DNA of 64,000 nt from CAZRAL01 sp964598005. Its GTDB lineage: Bacteria; Pseudomonadota; Gammaproteobacteria; Burkholderiales; Usitatibacteraceae. The notes beneath the pieces were generated by a model. That model had not been told where the DNA came from, made no database searches, and was given only the letters and a program-made list of their open reading frames with translations. This document shows, in pieces, positions 45,152-53,552 of the stretch; positions within the stretch are counted from its first letter, which is position 1; every line of letters begins with the position of its first letter. The stretch covers positions 13,186-77,185 of the forward strand of contig CAZRAL010000007.1 of assembly GCA_964598005.1 (NCBI GenBank), written 5' to 3'. The position numbers and the translations under genes were made by a program.

Positions 45152-47056
45152 ATGGTTAACTTGAAACGCGTGCTGGCCCATTCGATCCGGATGCGAATCG
45201 GCGGCCCGATGGCAGTCATTGCCATTCTGGCGACGGCATCCATCGTTGGCGCCGCGGTTTTCGCCGAACAAAGCACTGGAAAATCCAGCGCCATCAATCT
45301 CGCAGGATCATTGCGCATGCAGTCTTACAAAATAGCCGCCATTGCAGCCAGTACATGGCGTGCCCCAGAGGTAAAACGTGTGGAATTACAGTTGGCTGCT
45401 ACCGATTTCAATAGAAGGTTGAACCATCCCATGCTGCTTGCGGCCATTCCTGCCAGCCATGCTGACCCAATGGCAAAAGCATTTCAGGCCATCAGGACCG
45501 AGTGGGAATCTTCGCTCAAAGCCCTCTTATTGGCGCAGACTGATCCAGCCGCTGACCAAAAACGGGTTGACCTTTTTGTCGCTTCTATAGACCGGTTTGT
45601 CCAAATGCTCGAAGACGATTTCGAAGGCAAAATACGGGCGTTTCGTTTGTTTCAAGGAGAGGCACTCCTTTTGATCGTAATTATCACTATCATCGCATCG
45701 TATATCCTGCACAGCCAGGTGGTCCAGCCACTGGGTGAGCTTGTGCGGACGGCACATCGTGTACGCTCGGGAGACCTTTCAGCACGCTCCACAGAGGTTG
45801 GAGACGACGAATTGGGCCAGCTTGGACGTACCTTCAACACGATGATGGAGGATTTGGCGCAAAGTTACGCCCATCTTGAGGATCGCGTTGTTGAAAAAAC
45901 AAAGGAATTGCAGCGCAGCAACGAATCGCTGGAACTGCTTTATAAAACCTCGCGCACTTTATCGGAGCGTGATGTTACTCGTGTGGCACTTGATAGCGTG
46001 TTGCGCGATGTCCAGCATGCCCTCGACGCGCAGGCAGGCGTGATTTGCACCCATGCCGGTGCCGAGCCGGTGGCTGCAACGGGGCTCTCATTGCGCGGTG
46101 TGCCACTGGTCAGGCAGGTTATTCCGCCCTCAGATGAGGATATCTGCGCCACCCGCCAATGCCACGAATGCCTAGAAGGCAAAGCGATTAGCGTGCACGC
46201 TGCCTCCATCAACGACAAACACAGCGTCGATATTCTGGTTCCACTAACCGATTCTGGTCGGTCGTTTGGCGAGATGATATTGCGGGTCGCCAGTGACAAA
46301 GCTATCGAAGACTGGCAGCTAAAGTTAATCGACGCGATCGGCCGGCACATTGGTGTGGCGCTGGCTCACGCGCAGCGTGGCGAAAGCCGTCACCGGCTCG
46401 CACTGCTGGAAGAACGAGCCGCCATTGCCCGAGAACTGCACGATTCGCTTGCACAGTCGCTAGCCTATCTGAAGATTCAAATGGCCCGCCTTGAACCTGT
46501 TCTGAAACAATCTTCCGCTGCCTCCCTTGCGGAAAATATCGTTGGCGAAATTCGCGAGGGCTTGTCAAGCGCCTATCGGCAGTTGCGCGAACTGCTTACC
46601 ACGTTCCGTCTGGGCATGAGCGGTAAAGGACTGCGCGTTGCGCTGGAGGAAGCTGCCCGGGAGTATTCTAGCCGGGGCAGCTTTCACATTCGGGTTGATA
46701 ATCAGCTAGTGGGCCTGGAACTGGCTGCCAATGAAGAAGTGCACGTGCTACAGATCGTTCGTGAGGCACTATCGAATGTGGTTCAGCATGCTGGCGCCAC
46801 CGACGTTTCAGTCAGCCTGAAAATAGATAACCACCATCTGGTCAGTGTTTCCATCGATGACAATGGCCGTGGCATGAAGGCAACGCGCTCGCCCGAACAT
46901 CATTACGGCTTCGCGATCATGCAAGATCGCGCAAAAAGCCTGCGCGGCAATATTCAATTTTTGAGTCGCGAAGAAGGCGGCACCCGGGTAGAGCTTGTCT
47001 TTACTGCCTTGTCACCCTTCGCGGAACGCAGCAATCTGGAGATTGTCGGTGTATGA
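45152..47056 (+). CDS. narX: Nitrate/nitrite sensor histidine kinase NarX
   Basis: Membrane histidine kinase, 634 aa. Two membrane segments (about 18-38 and 165-185) flank a periplasmic sensor with the nitrate-binding P-box SAINLAGSLRMQSYKIA (about 46-62). A HAMP linker (about 186-240) and a GAF-like Cys-cluster region (CATRQCHECLEG, about 330) follow. The HisKA_3 domain carries the phospho-acceptor His in ARELHDSLAQSLAYLKIQ, and the ATPase domain has DNGRGM. GGGAGG precedes the start. It overlaps narL as ATGA. Confidence 0.96.
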   Translation: MVNLKRVLAHSIRMRIGGPMAVIAILATASIVGAAVFAEQSTGKSSAINLAGSLRMQSYKIAAIAASTWRAPEVKRVELQLAATDFNRRLNHPMLLAAIPASHADPMAKAFQAIRTEWESSLKALLLAQTDPAADQKRVDLFVASIDRFVQMLEDDFEGKIRAFRLFQGEALLLIVIITIIASYILHSQVVQPLGELVRTAHRVRSGDLSARSTEVGDDELGQLGRTFNTMMEDLAQSYAHLEDRVVEKTKELQRSNESLELLYKTSRTLSERDVTRVALDSVLRDVQHALDAQAGVICTHAGAEPVAATGLSLRGVPLVRQVIPPSDEDICATRQCHECLEGKAISVHAASINDKHSVDILVPLTDSGRSFGEMILRVASDKAIEDWQLKLIDAIGRHIGVALAHAQRGESRHRLALLEERAAIARELHDSLAQSLAYLKIQMARLEPVLKQSSAASLAENIVGEIREGLSSAYRQLRELLTTFRLGMSGKGLRVALEEAAREYSSRGSFHIRVDNQLVGLELAANEEVHVLQIVREALSNVVQHAGATDVSVSLKIDNHHLVSVSIDDNGRGMKATRSPEHHYGFAIMQDRAKSLRGNIQFLSREEGGTRVELVFTALSPFAERSNLEIVGV

Positions 47057-47733
47057 ACCTCCCAAATGACGGCGCCCGTGTCCTGCTGATCGACGATCAC
47101 CCGCTATTTCGCCGCGGGATCACGCAACTGTTGGGTATGGCACCGGAATTTACATTAGTCGGTGAGGCATCGTCCGGCCCGGATGGCGTAAAGGCAGCAC
47201 TTCAGACCAGCCCCGATCTGATTTTGCTCGATCTGAACATGCAGGGGCAAGATGGAATTGCAACCTTGCATCACCTGCGCGATGCCGGTATCGATGCCCG
47301 TATTATCATCCTAACCGTATCGGACAGCGCTGATGACCTTACCAATGCGATTCGCGCCGGTGCAGATGGTTATCTGCTAAAGGATATGGAGCCCGAGGAT
47401 CTGCTATCGAATTTGCGCGAATCGATGTTTGGCCGTACAGTGATCAGCCCCCGCCTGATCGGAAAATTGACCGATGTCCTACGCGGAGAATCGCTGGCCA
47501 CCTCCCGCGACGACGTTTTGCTGACCGAACGCGAACGCGATATTCTTGGATTGATTGCTCAGGGGAAAAGCAACAAACTCATCGCACGCGAACTGGAAAT
47601 TGCGGAGAGTACCGTCAAGGTTCACGTAAAGAACCTGCTCAAAAAACTCAAGCTCCGCTCGCGTCTGGAAGCGGCGGTCTGGGCAATCAATCGTCAAACC
47701 AGGACAACTGATCTATCGCCTAACGGAAAATAG
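47053..47733 (+). CDS. narL: Nitrate/nitrite response regulator NarL
   Basis: Response regulator of 226 aa. The receiver domain (about 8-125) has the acidic pair DD at about 14-15, the phospho-acceptor Asp in LILLDLNMQG and a Lys in YLLKDMEPEDL. The C-terminal LuxR-type helix-turn-helix contains LTERERDILGLIAQGKSNK and IAESTVKVHVKNLLKKLKLR. It is coupled to narX by the ATGA overlap. A 7-2-7 site upstream of narK1 is a probable target. Confidence 0.96.
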   Translation: MNLPNDGARVLLIDDHPLFRRGITQLLGMAPEFTLVGEASSGPDGVKAALQTSPDLILLDLNMQGQDGIATLHHLRDAGIDARIIILTVSDSADDLTNAIRAGADGYLLKDMEPEDLLSNLRESMFGRTVISPRLIGKLTDVLRGESLATSRDDVLLTERERDILGLIAQGKSNKLIARELEIAESTVKVHVKNLLKKLKLRSRLEAAVWAINRQTRTTDLSPNGK

Positions 47734-47763
47734 CATACGCACCGCGCACCTTAGCCACTTTGC

Positions 47764-47777
47764 ATGATCTAAATCAT
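47764..47777. promoter_or_regulatory. FNR-like palindrome upstream of nrdD
   Basis: ATGAT-CTAA-ATCAT matches the FNR/ANR consensus TTGAT-N4-ATCAA at 8 of 10 positions and is part of a longer perfect palindrome, GCATGAT-CTAA-ATCATGC (47762-47779). It is centred about 107 bp before the nrdD start. An FNR-type regulator gene lies 3 kb downstream. Confidence 0.6.
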
Positions 47778-47822
47778 GCCCAAGCGAAATAATGGGGTGA
47801 TTAGCTATCATATCGTTGACAA

Positions 47823-47870
47823 CTACTATAGGTAGTGTATATCGTGTGCTTATACCACTATATATTATGG
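47823..47870. promoter_or_regulatory. Pair of NrdR-like boxes in the nrdD leader
   Basis: Box 1 at 47823-47838 reads CTACTATAGGTAGTGT and box 2 at 47855-47870 reads CCACTATATATTATGG. Each agrees with the NrdR consensus acaCwAtATaTwGtgt at about 12-13 of 16 positions. Their starts are 32 bp apart, about three helical turns, the spacing expected for paired NrdR boxes. Box 2 reaches the nrdD ribosome-binding site. Confidence 0.6.
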
Positions 47871-47877
47871 AATGCAC

Positions 47878-49932
47878 ATGTTAGCCATTCTGGAAAAATC
47901 CGCTCCTCCAGTTACCGCTTTGCGCTATGTTATTAAACGCAACGGCGTCTCAATGCCGTTCGATTCACATAAGATCACCTGTGCCATTACCAAAGCCGGC
48001 CAGGCAACCGGTGAATTTGGTCAGCGTGAAGCCGAAAAAATTGCCAGCCTCGTGATACGCACTATTTGCGCGCACCATGCCACGGCAACGGTTGAAAACA
48101 TTCAGGATATCGTTGAACGTCAGCTGGTTGAGCAGGGGTTTTTCACCACTGCACGTGCCTATATTGTCTACCGCGAGCAACATCGCAGGCTGCGTGCCGA
48201 TCGCGAGTGCGTCGTGGATGTTGGCGCCTCGGTCAATGAATACCTCAATCAGCTCGACTGGCGTGTCAATGCAAATGCCAATCAGGGCTACTCGCTGGGC
48301 GGACTGATCCTCAACGTATCGGGCAAGGTCATCGCCAATTACTGGCTCACGCATGTGTATCCACCGGAAGTAGGACAGGCCCATCGTGTCGCCGATTTTC
48401 ACATCCATGATCTCGATATGCTGGCGGGCTACTGCGCAGGCTGGTCATTACGCACCTTTCTCAACGAAGGACTCAACGGCGTGCCGGGTAAGACCGAAGC
48501 CAAACCGCCAAAACACCTCTCCAGTGCAGTGGGCCAGATCGTGAATTTTCTTGGCACACTGCAGAACGAATGGGCTGGTGCCCAGGCGTTTAGTTCATTC
48601 GACACCTATATGGCGCCGTTCATTCGCAAAGACAATCTAGCGTATCGCGAAGTCAAACAATCCATCCAGGAACTCATTTACAACCTTAACGTACCCTCCC
48701 GCTGGGGCACGCAAACACCATTCACCAACCTGACTTTTGACTGGGTATGCCCGGAAGATTTGCGCGAACAAATTCCGTATATCGCTGGCCAGGAAATGCC
48801 GTTTAACTACGGTGACCTGCAAGCGGAAATGGACATGATCAATCGCGCCTATATCGAAGTCATGATGGAGGGCGATGCCAAGGGGCGCGTATTCACCTTT
48901 CCCATCCCCACCTACAACATCACACCCGATTTCAACTGGCATCACCCTAATACCGAGCTGCTGTTCGAGATGACGGCCAAGTACGGGTTGCCGTACTTCC
49001 AGAATTTCCTCAATTCGGAAATGAAGCCCAATATGATCCGCTCGATGTGCTGTCGTTTGCAGCTAGACCTGCGAGAATTGTTGAAGCGCGGTAACGGCCT
49101 GTTTGGCTCGGCTGAGCAAACTGGCTCACTGGGCGTGGTCACACTAAATTGCGCGCGCCTCGGCTATCTCTATCGCAACGATGAAGGTGCGCTCTTCGAC
49201 CGCGTCGACGAACTCATGGAGCTAGCTCGCACCAGCCTTGAAATCAAGCGCAAGGTCATCCAGGGACACATCGACGCTGGCCTGTTCCCGTACACGCGCC
49301 GCTATCTGGGCACATTGCGAAATCATTTCGCGACTATCGGTGTCAATGGCATCAACGAGATGATCCGCAATTTCAGCACAGGCCGCGAGGACCTCACCAC
49401 GCCGTGGGGGCACGCGTTAGCTTTGCGCCTGCTCGATCACATGCGCGCGCGCATCGTCGTATTTCAGGAGGAAACGGGGCATTTGTACAACCTTGAAGCG
49501 ACCCCTGCAGAAGGCACGACTTACCGGTTCGCCAAAGAGGATCGCAAGCGCTACCCCGACATCTTGCAGGCAGGCACGCCGGAGATGCCGTACTACACAA
49601 ATTCATCACAGCTACCGGTTGGCTTTACCGACGACCCCTTCGAGGCGCTCGAACGCCAGGACCCGTTGCAGCGCAAGTACACCGGCGGCACCGTGCTGCA
49701 CTTGTACCTAGGCGAGCGCGTGCCTTCGGCTGCGGCCTGCCGTGAACTGGTCAAGCGCGCCTTCACCCGCTTTCACCTGCCATACATTACGGTGACACCT
49801 ACTTTTTCGATCTGTCCGAATCATGGCTACCTCGCCGGCGAACATACGTTCTGCCCCAAATGTGACGAAGCCATCCTCGCCAGGAAGCACGCTGCCCAAT
49901 ATGAGTCCCAACCGCAAGGAGAAATCGCATGA
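47878..49932 (+). CDS. nrdD: Anaerobic ribonucleoside-triphosphate reductase NrdD, lacking the glycyl-radical segment
   Basis: Class III ribonucleotide reductase large chain, 684-686 aa; I favour the ATG at 47878, with GGA 6 nt upstream, over that at 47872. An ATP-cone (about 15-105) precedes the barrel domain with SMCCRLQLDLRELLKRGNGLFG and TGSLGVVTLNCARLGYL. A zinc-ribbon-like CPNHGYLAGEHTFCPKC lies near the C-terminus. The chain then stops, with no RVxGY glycyl-radical motif. That motif is on the next gene, which begins inside this stop codon. The catalytic unit must therefore be two polypeptides. Confidence 0.95.
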   Translation: MLAILEKSAPPVTALRYVIKRNGVSMPFDSHKITCAITKAGQATGEFGQREAEKIASLVIRTICAHHATATVENIQDIVERQLVEQGFFTTARAYIVYREQHRRLRADRECVVDVGASVNEYLNQLDWRVNANANQGYSLGGLILNVSGKVIANYWLTHVYPPEVGQAHRVADFHIHDLDMLAGYCAGWSLRTFLNEGLNGVPGKTEAKPPKHLSSAVGQIVNFLGTLQNEWAGAQAFSSFDTYMAPFIRKDNLAYREVKQSIQELIYNLNVPSRWGTQTPFTNLTFDWVCPEDLREQIPYIAGQEMPFNYGDLQAEMDMINRAYIEVMMEGDAKGRVFTFPIPTYNITPDFNWHHPNTELLFEMTAKYGLPYFQNFLNSEMKPNMIRSMCCRLQLDLRELLKRGNGLFGSAEQTGSLGVVTLNCARLGYLYRNDEGALFDRVDELMELARTSLEIKRKVIQGHIDAGLFPYTRRYLGTLRNHFATIGVNGINEMIRNFSTGREDLTTPWGHALALRLLDHMRARIVVFQEETGHLYNLEATPAEGTTYRFAKEDRKRYPDILQAGTPEMPYYTNSSQLPVGFTDDPFEALERQDPLQRKYTGGTVLHLYLGERVPSAAACRELVKRAFTRFHLPYITVTPTFSICPNHGYLAGEHTFCPKCDEAILARKHAAQYESQPQGEIA

Positions 49933-50114
49933 ATGCACGCCCGCAATGCTCACCCGCCAACACCCATCCCTTGCTCAGCAACGAGGAGCGCCAGGCTTGT
50001 GAAATCTGGACGCGCGTGATGGGCTACCATCGGCCGGTGTCCTCGTTCAACATCGGTAAGAAAGGCGAATTTTACGAGCGCCAATATTTCCTTGCCAGCC
50101 AGACGCAAGAGTAG
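49929..50114 (+). CDS. Stand-alone glycyl-radical domain of anaerobic ribonucleotide reductase
   Basis: A 61-residue protein whose centre, CEIWTRVMGYHRPVSSFNIG, is the C-terminal glycyl-radical segment of class III reductases; the radical Gly is Gly32 of RVMGY. The ATG overlaps the nrdD stop as ATGA and is preceded by a full AAGGAG (49916-49921) 7 nt upstream, so it is translated separately. About 20 residues of nrdD tail and 28 leader residues lie between the zinc-ribbon and the radical motif. That is more than a simple frameshift of a fused gene would leave. It should dock on NrdD and be activated by NrdG. Confidence 0.9.
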   Translation: MNARPQCSPANTHPLLSNEERQACEIWTRVMGYHRPVSSFNIGKKGEFYERQYFLASQTQE

Positions 50115-50124
50115 CCAGCAGCCT

Positions 50125-50832
50125 GTGCTTAGGGTCGCAGGTCTCACGCCGCTGTCGACCACCGATTTTCCCGGCCAGCTGGCCGCGGTAGTGTTCGTAC
50201 AAGGCTGCGCCTGGCGCTGCCGCTATTGTCATAACCCGGAAATACAGTCGCGTCTACCCGAGCCGGCCATAAGTTGGCGGTCGGTGCTCGATTTCCTCGA
50301 TCGCCGCCAGGGCCTGCTCGACGCTGTGGTGTTCTGCGGCGGCGAGCCCACCGTTGATCGCTACTTGGGGAACGCGATAGCCAACGTTCGGCAGCGCGGC
50401 TTCAAGATCGGCCTGCACACCGCCGGCATTTATCCCCAGCGCCTGCGCGTGCTGCTGCCGATGATTGATTGGGTGGGGTTTGATGTCAAGGCGTCATTTG
50501 CGGATTACGCTCAAATAACAAGGGTGCAAAACAGCGGCGATCGGGCGCAAGCAAGTCTGAATTATCTCCTGGCTTCCGGCGTCGAATATGAAGTTCGCAC
50601 AACCCAACATCCTGCATTGCTTTCGTCCGAAAAATTGAAGTCACTGGCAGTGTTTTTGCGGGCACAAGGAATAGAGAAATTTGCTTTGCAGGAATTCCGA
50701 TCGCAAGGCTGCATGGACGAACAACTGGACAAAAGACCACCGCAAGTTGATAGCGAAACTGTTGACTATCTGACACGACTATTCCCAGCTTTTATTCTAC
50801 GTCGCGCAAACTATTTGCACGGCACGAATTGA
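50125..50832 (+). CDS. nrdG: Anaerobic ribonucleotide reductase-activating protein NrdG
   Basis: Radical S-adenosylmethionine enzyme that installs the glycyl radical. The cluster motif is CAWRCRYC (CX3CX2C), followed by HNPEIQ; FCGGEPTVD is the GGE-type SAM-binding block. The GTG at 50125 gives VLRVAGLTPLSTTDFPG, the usual NrdG2-type start (235 aa). A TTG at 50092 would add 11 residues and overlap the glycyl-radical gene by 23 bp. Neither has a strong ribosome-binding site, so the N-terminus is unsettled. Confidence 0.92.
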   Translation: MLRVAGLTPLSTTDFPGQLAAVVFVQGCAWRCRYCHNPEIQSRLPEPAISWRSVLDFLDRRQGLLDAVVFCGGEPTVDRYLGNAIANVRQRGFKIGLHTAGIYPQRLRVLLPMIDWVGFDVKASFADYAQITRVQNSGDRAQASLNYLLASGVEYEVRTTQHPALLSSEKLKSLAVFLRAQGIEKFALQEFRSQGCMDEQLDKRPPQVDSETVDYLTRLFPAFILRRANYLHGTN

Positions 50833-50899
50833 GTGCACTATTCATCCCGACCACTCATCATTCTATTAAAATTGCAAAGCTAGGATTGATCGAAAGTAT

Positions 50900-51625
50900 A
50901 TGCATCATCACTATAGCGAACTCCCGCCATCGCTGGCTGCATGCTCCTTTTGTGCGTTGGGTAAATTATGTTTCCCGCGTCGATTACCTGATTTTTGCCA
51001 GGCCCTTTTTCCGTTGGCCGACAAAAAGCGTATCAAGCTGGCGCCTGGTGAATTGCTATTTCAGGCAGGCAGCCTGCAATCGTCGCTTTACGCTATCAAA
51101 GCCGGATTCCTTAAAACCTGCATGCAGCTGCCAGACGGAAAAAACAAAATTTCCGGATTTCACCTGATGGGGGATGCCTTGGGGCTCGACGCTCTTGGTG
51201 CGGGGACACATGGAACCAGCGCCATTGCACTCAATGGCTGTGAAGTCTGTGTGATTCCCATTGAGAAATTTGAAAAATTACTCGATAACCCATCTGAATC
51301 GGCCCATGCCAGGCAATTGCTCAGCCGTGAAATTGCGCGTGCCGAGGCACATGCCGCCGTCATCGGTGCGCTTTCCGCCAGGCAGCGGGTCGCGGCATTT
51401 CTTTTGGACTTGTCCGCACGTTGGGAATACCGCGGCTACTCAAAGAATGAGTTTGCGCTGTTCATGAGCCGCAAGGAGATCGGCAGCTTCCTCGGGCTGA
51501 CTTTTGAAACCGTTAGCAGAGCCCTATCGTATTTCCAGTCAAAAAAATGGATCGCGATGCGCGGCAAGAACATACTGATCAGGGATCTTTTTGCATTGCA
51601 AACCCAGATAACACATGCGGCATAG
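50900..51625 (+). CDS. fnr: FNR-type oxygen-sensing transcription regulator
   Basis: Crp/Fnr-family regulator of 241 aa. N-terminal cysteines in CSFCALGKLC have the C-x2-C-x5-C spacing of E. coli FNR (Cys20/23/29). A further Cys in GCEVCVIP aligns with Cys122, so all four [4Fe-4S] ligands are present. The helix-turn-helix reads RKEIGSFLGLTFETVSRAL, with the FNR-type E-x2-SR recognition residues. It should activate anaerobic genes at TTGAT-N4-ATCAA sites. The gene follows nrdG by 67 bp on the same strand. Confidence 0.93.
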   Translation: MHHHYSELPPSLAACSFCALGKLCFPRRLPDFCQALFPLADKKRIKLAPGELLFQAGSLQSSLYAIKAGFLKTCMQLPDGKNKISGFHLMGDALGLDALGAGTHGTSAIALNGCEVCVIPIEKFEKLLDNPSESAHARQLLSREIARAEAHAAVIGALSARQRVAAFLLDLSARWEYRGYSKNEFALFMSRKEIGSFLGLTFETVSRALSYFQSKKWIAMRGKNILIRDLFALQTQITHAA

Positions 51626-51654
51626 CACACCGGCCACGTTTCGACGTTACATAT

Positions 51655-51793
51655 TAGACTTCTTTCGAAACTTGCTGCGCGTGACATAACGGCGTTGCAC
51701 GGTGGCTCAAAATCCTCATTTACTTCCTTGTAAACTCCGGTTTTTCGCCGCCATGCGCTTGTCTTCGCTCGCGACAGTTTCGAAAGAAGTCTA
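51655..51793. repeat. 139-bp MITE-like repeat, copy 2
   Basis: It has the same 17-bp perfect terminal inverted repeats as 17664-17811: TAGACTTCTTTCGAAAC at 51655 and GTTTCGAAAGAAGTCTA ending at 51793. The interior is nearly the same apart from short deletions, including one in the TTACTCTCTTG and CGCCTTCTTTTG stretches. It lies 29 bp after the fnr stop. The two copies sit 3' of unrelated genes on opposite strands. Confidence 0.85.
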
Positions 51794-51878
51794 TTGTTTT
51801 GATTGCCAGCACATACCTCAAACAGTGGCGAGAATTTTGTTGCCGGAAGGCTGGATAGTCACGCTGATTCCAGCGTTT

Positions 51879-51907
51879 GGCATTTGAATCCCTATCGATT
51901 CAATGCC
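51879..51907. promoter_or_regulatory. Long inverted repeat (hairpin or operator) upstream of the small Cys protein
   Basis: Arms GGCATTTGAATC (51879-51890) and GATTCAATGCC (51897-51907) pair with one bulged T around a 6-base loop. No T-run follows, so it is not a standard terminator. It lies 150 bp before the small cysteine protein. The remainder of 51794-52056 shows no other feature I can support. Confidence 0.4.
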
Positions 51908-52056
51908 CCGCTTCTCAAGACAAAAGCTGATTGGGGTCTGCAAATTGAGTCGCAGCTAATGCCCTTCTACTTACTGCGGGCACTTTACTCAAGTCTTCGG
52001 GCCGTTGAATGTTTTGCGCGAGTTTCTCATCGCGAAATTTTAATAGCAGGGTAAGC

Positions 52057-52344
52057 ATGATGACCGACCACGTAAAGGCATGGCAATGTATTGGGTGCGG
52101 CAAAATCGAAGCGTCACAGACTTGCGTCGGCATTTGCCAGTATCACAAAGTTGAACTGGTGTATGCACACGAACATCGTGAGATGATCACCCGCATGCAA
52201 GCTACGATCGATACAATGACATCGTTAGTCCGTCAAATCGCCTGGAGCACTCCTCGCAACGGTGAATGGGAACGTTCGTACCGGGCATTGCAGGAACAGG
52301 CACACCGCGCATTGACAGAGATTTCGGATACCGCCAAACGTTAG
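52057..52344 (+). CDS. Small cysteine-rich protein, unknown function
   Basis: A protein of 95 aa from the ATG at 52057, with AGGG just upstream (CAGGGTAAGC). The N-terminal third is CIGCGKIEASQTCVGIC, a C-x2-C ... C-x3-C arrangement that could bind zinc or a metal cluster. His residues (QYHKVELVYAHEH) follow, and then an amphipathic helical C-terminus. I do not recognise a named family. It converges with the flavoprotein gene and is downstream of fnr, which makes a redox-related role conceivable but unproven. Confidence 0.65.
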   Translation: MMTDHVKAWQCIGCGKIEASQTCVGICQYHKVELVYAHEHREMITRMQATIDTMTSLVRQIAWSTPRNGEWERSYRALQEQAHRALTEISDTAKR

Positions 52345-52351
52345 CCATTTT

Positions 52352-53551
52352 TCATGTTAATGATGGCGTGCAATCCGGGTGCAATATGCCCTCTGACACC
52401 GCGCCATGCAACAGGTATTCGATCAGTTCCTTAACGGGACGAATCTGTTTGCCGAATGGCAGCGGCGCGGCACCGCGAAAAAACAGCCCGCGCTCGATAT
52501 CTCCAGTAAGTGCTGCTGCTAGATGATGATCAATGCAAAATTGGCCGAAACTCTCGATGCCATCGCGCAGTCCGCATTGCTCAAGGCAATCGAACGCAAG
52601 TGTGCAGCCAGTGCGCGCGTTAGCGCGACGGCGTAGCGCCGGTAATTTCACCAGATATTTCTCCAACCAGGGTGTTTTGACCGCGCGTGCTGGCAATCCG
52701 GCGACGCTCATGAAGGTAACGATATCTTCCGGCCCAGCATCCGCCAGCACACGCTTGAAATTAGGATGTGCATCACTTTCCCCGGTAACGGCGAATGGCG
52801 TGCCAATCTGCACGGCGCTGGCACCCAACGCAAATAGCTCGCGCACCTGAGCAGGTGTATGGATACCGCCAGCGGGAATGAGGGGTACCTGTTCGCATTC
52901 AATCCCCAGTTGCTTAAACACTGCGAAGGTCTCTTCAAGGACGCGTGGAAAATCAAATCGTGGGTCTTCGAGATCGGCAATTTTTGCCGCGCCCAGATGC
53001 CCGCCCGCATAACGCGGATGCTCGATGATGATGGCATCGGGCAAGCGCGATTTGCGCAACCATTTTTTAAGCACAATGGCGATGCCACGTGAATCAGAAA
53101 GAATCGGGATCAACGCAACATCGGGGTATGCAGCGGTAAGATCCGGCAGATCCAGCGGCAGGCCAGCACCAACCACGATCGCCTCGGCGCCTGATTCGCA
53201 TGATTGACGAACATAGGCTGCGTATTCCGATACCGCGCGCATAACATTCATCGCAATCAGGCCATTTCCGTCGGCAATCTCGCGTGCGGCGCGAACCTCG
53301 CGATCGATAGCAAGCAGATTTACCCGGTTAATGAGTTCCTTGTCGCGGCTTTTTGCCGTTTGCGCCATCAGGTCGGGATGATGACGCCGCAAGTCTACGC
53401 CCGACAAAGTGCCAACCGCTCCAGCGCGCGCAACACTCCCGGCCAACCGATGTGCGGAGATGCCCACGCCCATCCCGCCTTGCACGATCGGCAGTAACGA
53501 TTTTCCCTTAATGCACAACACCGGGGTATTAACTGATTCGGGATTCAACAT
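52352..53551 (-). CDS. Nitronate monooxygenase/FabK-like FMN flavoprotein
   Basis: TIM-barrel flavoprotein of the nitronate monooxygenase (2-nitropropane dioxygenase) family, 399 aa. The start is the ATG at 53551, with AGGAGGG 9 nt upstream. Family motifs are LPIVQGGMGVGIS at the N-terminus, EHPRYAGGHLG, PLIPAGGIHTPAQV and ALGASAVQIGTPF, which bind FMN phosphate. A Cys-containing C-terminal region (TGCTLAFDCLEQCG) is characteristic of longer members. The family also contains enoyl-ACP reductase FabK. The gene directly follows a fabI paralogue, so a lipid role is possible. Confidence 0.85.
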   Translation of the reverse strand: MLNPESVNTPVLCIKGKSLLPIVQGGMGVGISAHRLAGSVARAGAVGTLSGVDLRRHHPDLMAQTAKSRDKELINRVNLLAIDREVRAAREIADGNGLIAMNVMRAVSEYAAYVRQSCESGAEAIVVGAGLPLDLPDLTAAYPDVALIPILSDSRGIAIVLKKWLRKSRLPDAIIIEHPRYAGGHLGAAKIADLEDPRFDFPRVLEETFAVFKQLGIECEQVPLIPAGGIHTPAQVRELFALGASAVQIGTPFAVTGESDAHPNFKRVLADAGPEDIVTFMSVAGLPARAVKTPWLEKYLVKLPALRRRANARTGCTLAFDCLEQCGLRDGIESFGQFCIDHHLAAALTGDIERGLFFRGAAPLPFGKQIRPVKELIEYLLHGAVSEGILHPDCTPSLT

Positions 53552-53552
53552 G

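Noticed and set aside
49900..49960. Programmed or sequencing frameshift joining NrdD to the glycyl-radical segment
   Set aside because: The small gene has its own AAGGAG and ATGA overlap, and about 50 residues separate zinc-ribbon and radical motif, against roughly 16 in T4 NrdD. No slippery heptamer was seen.
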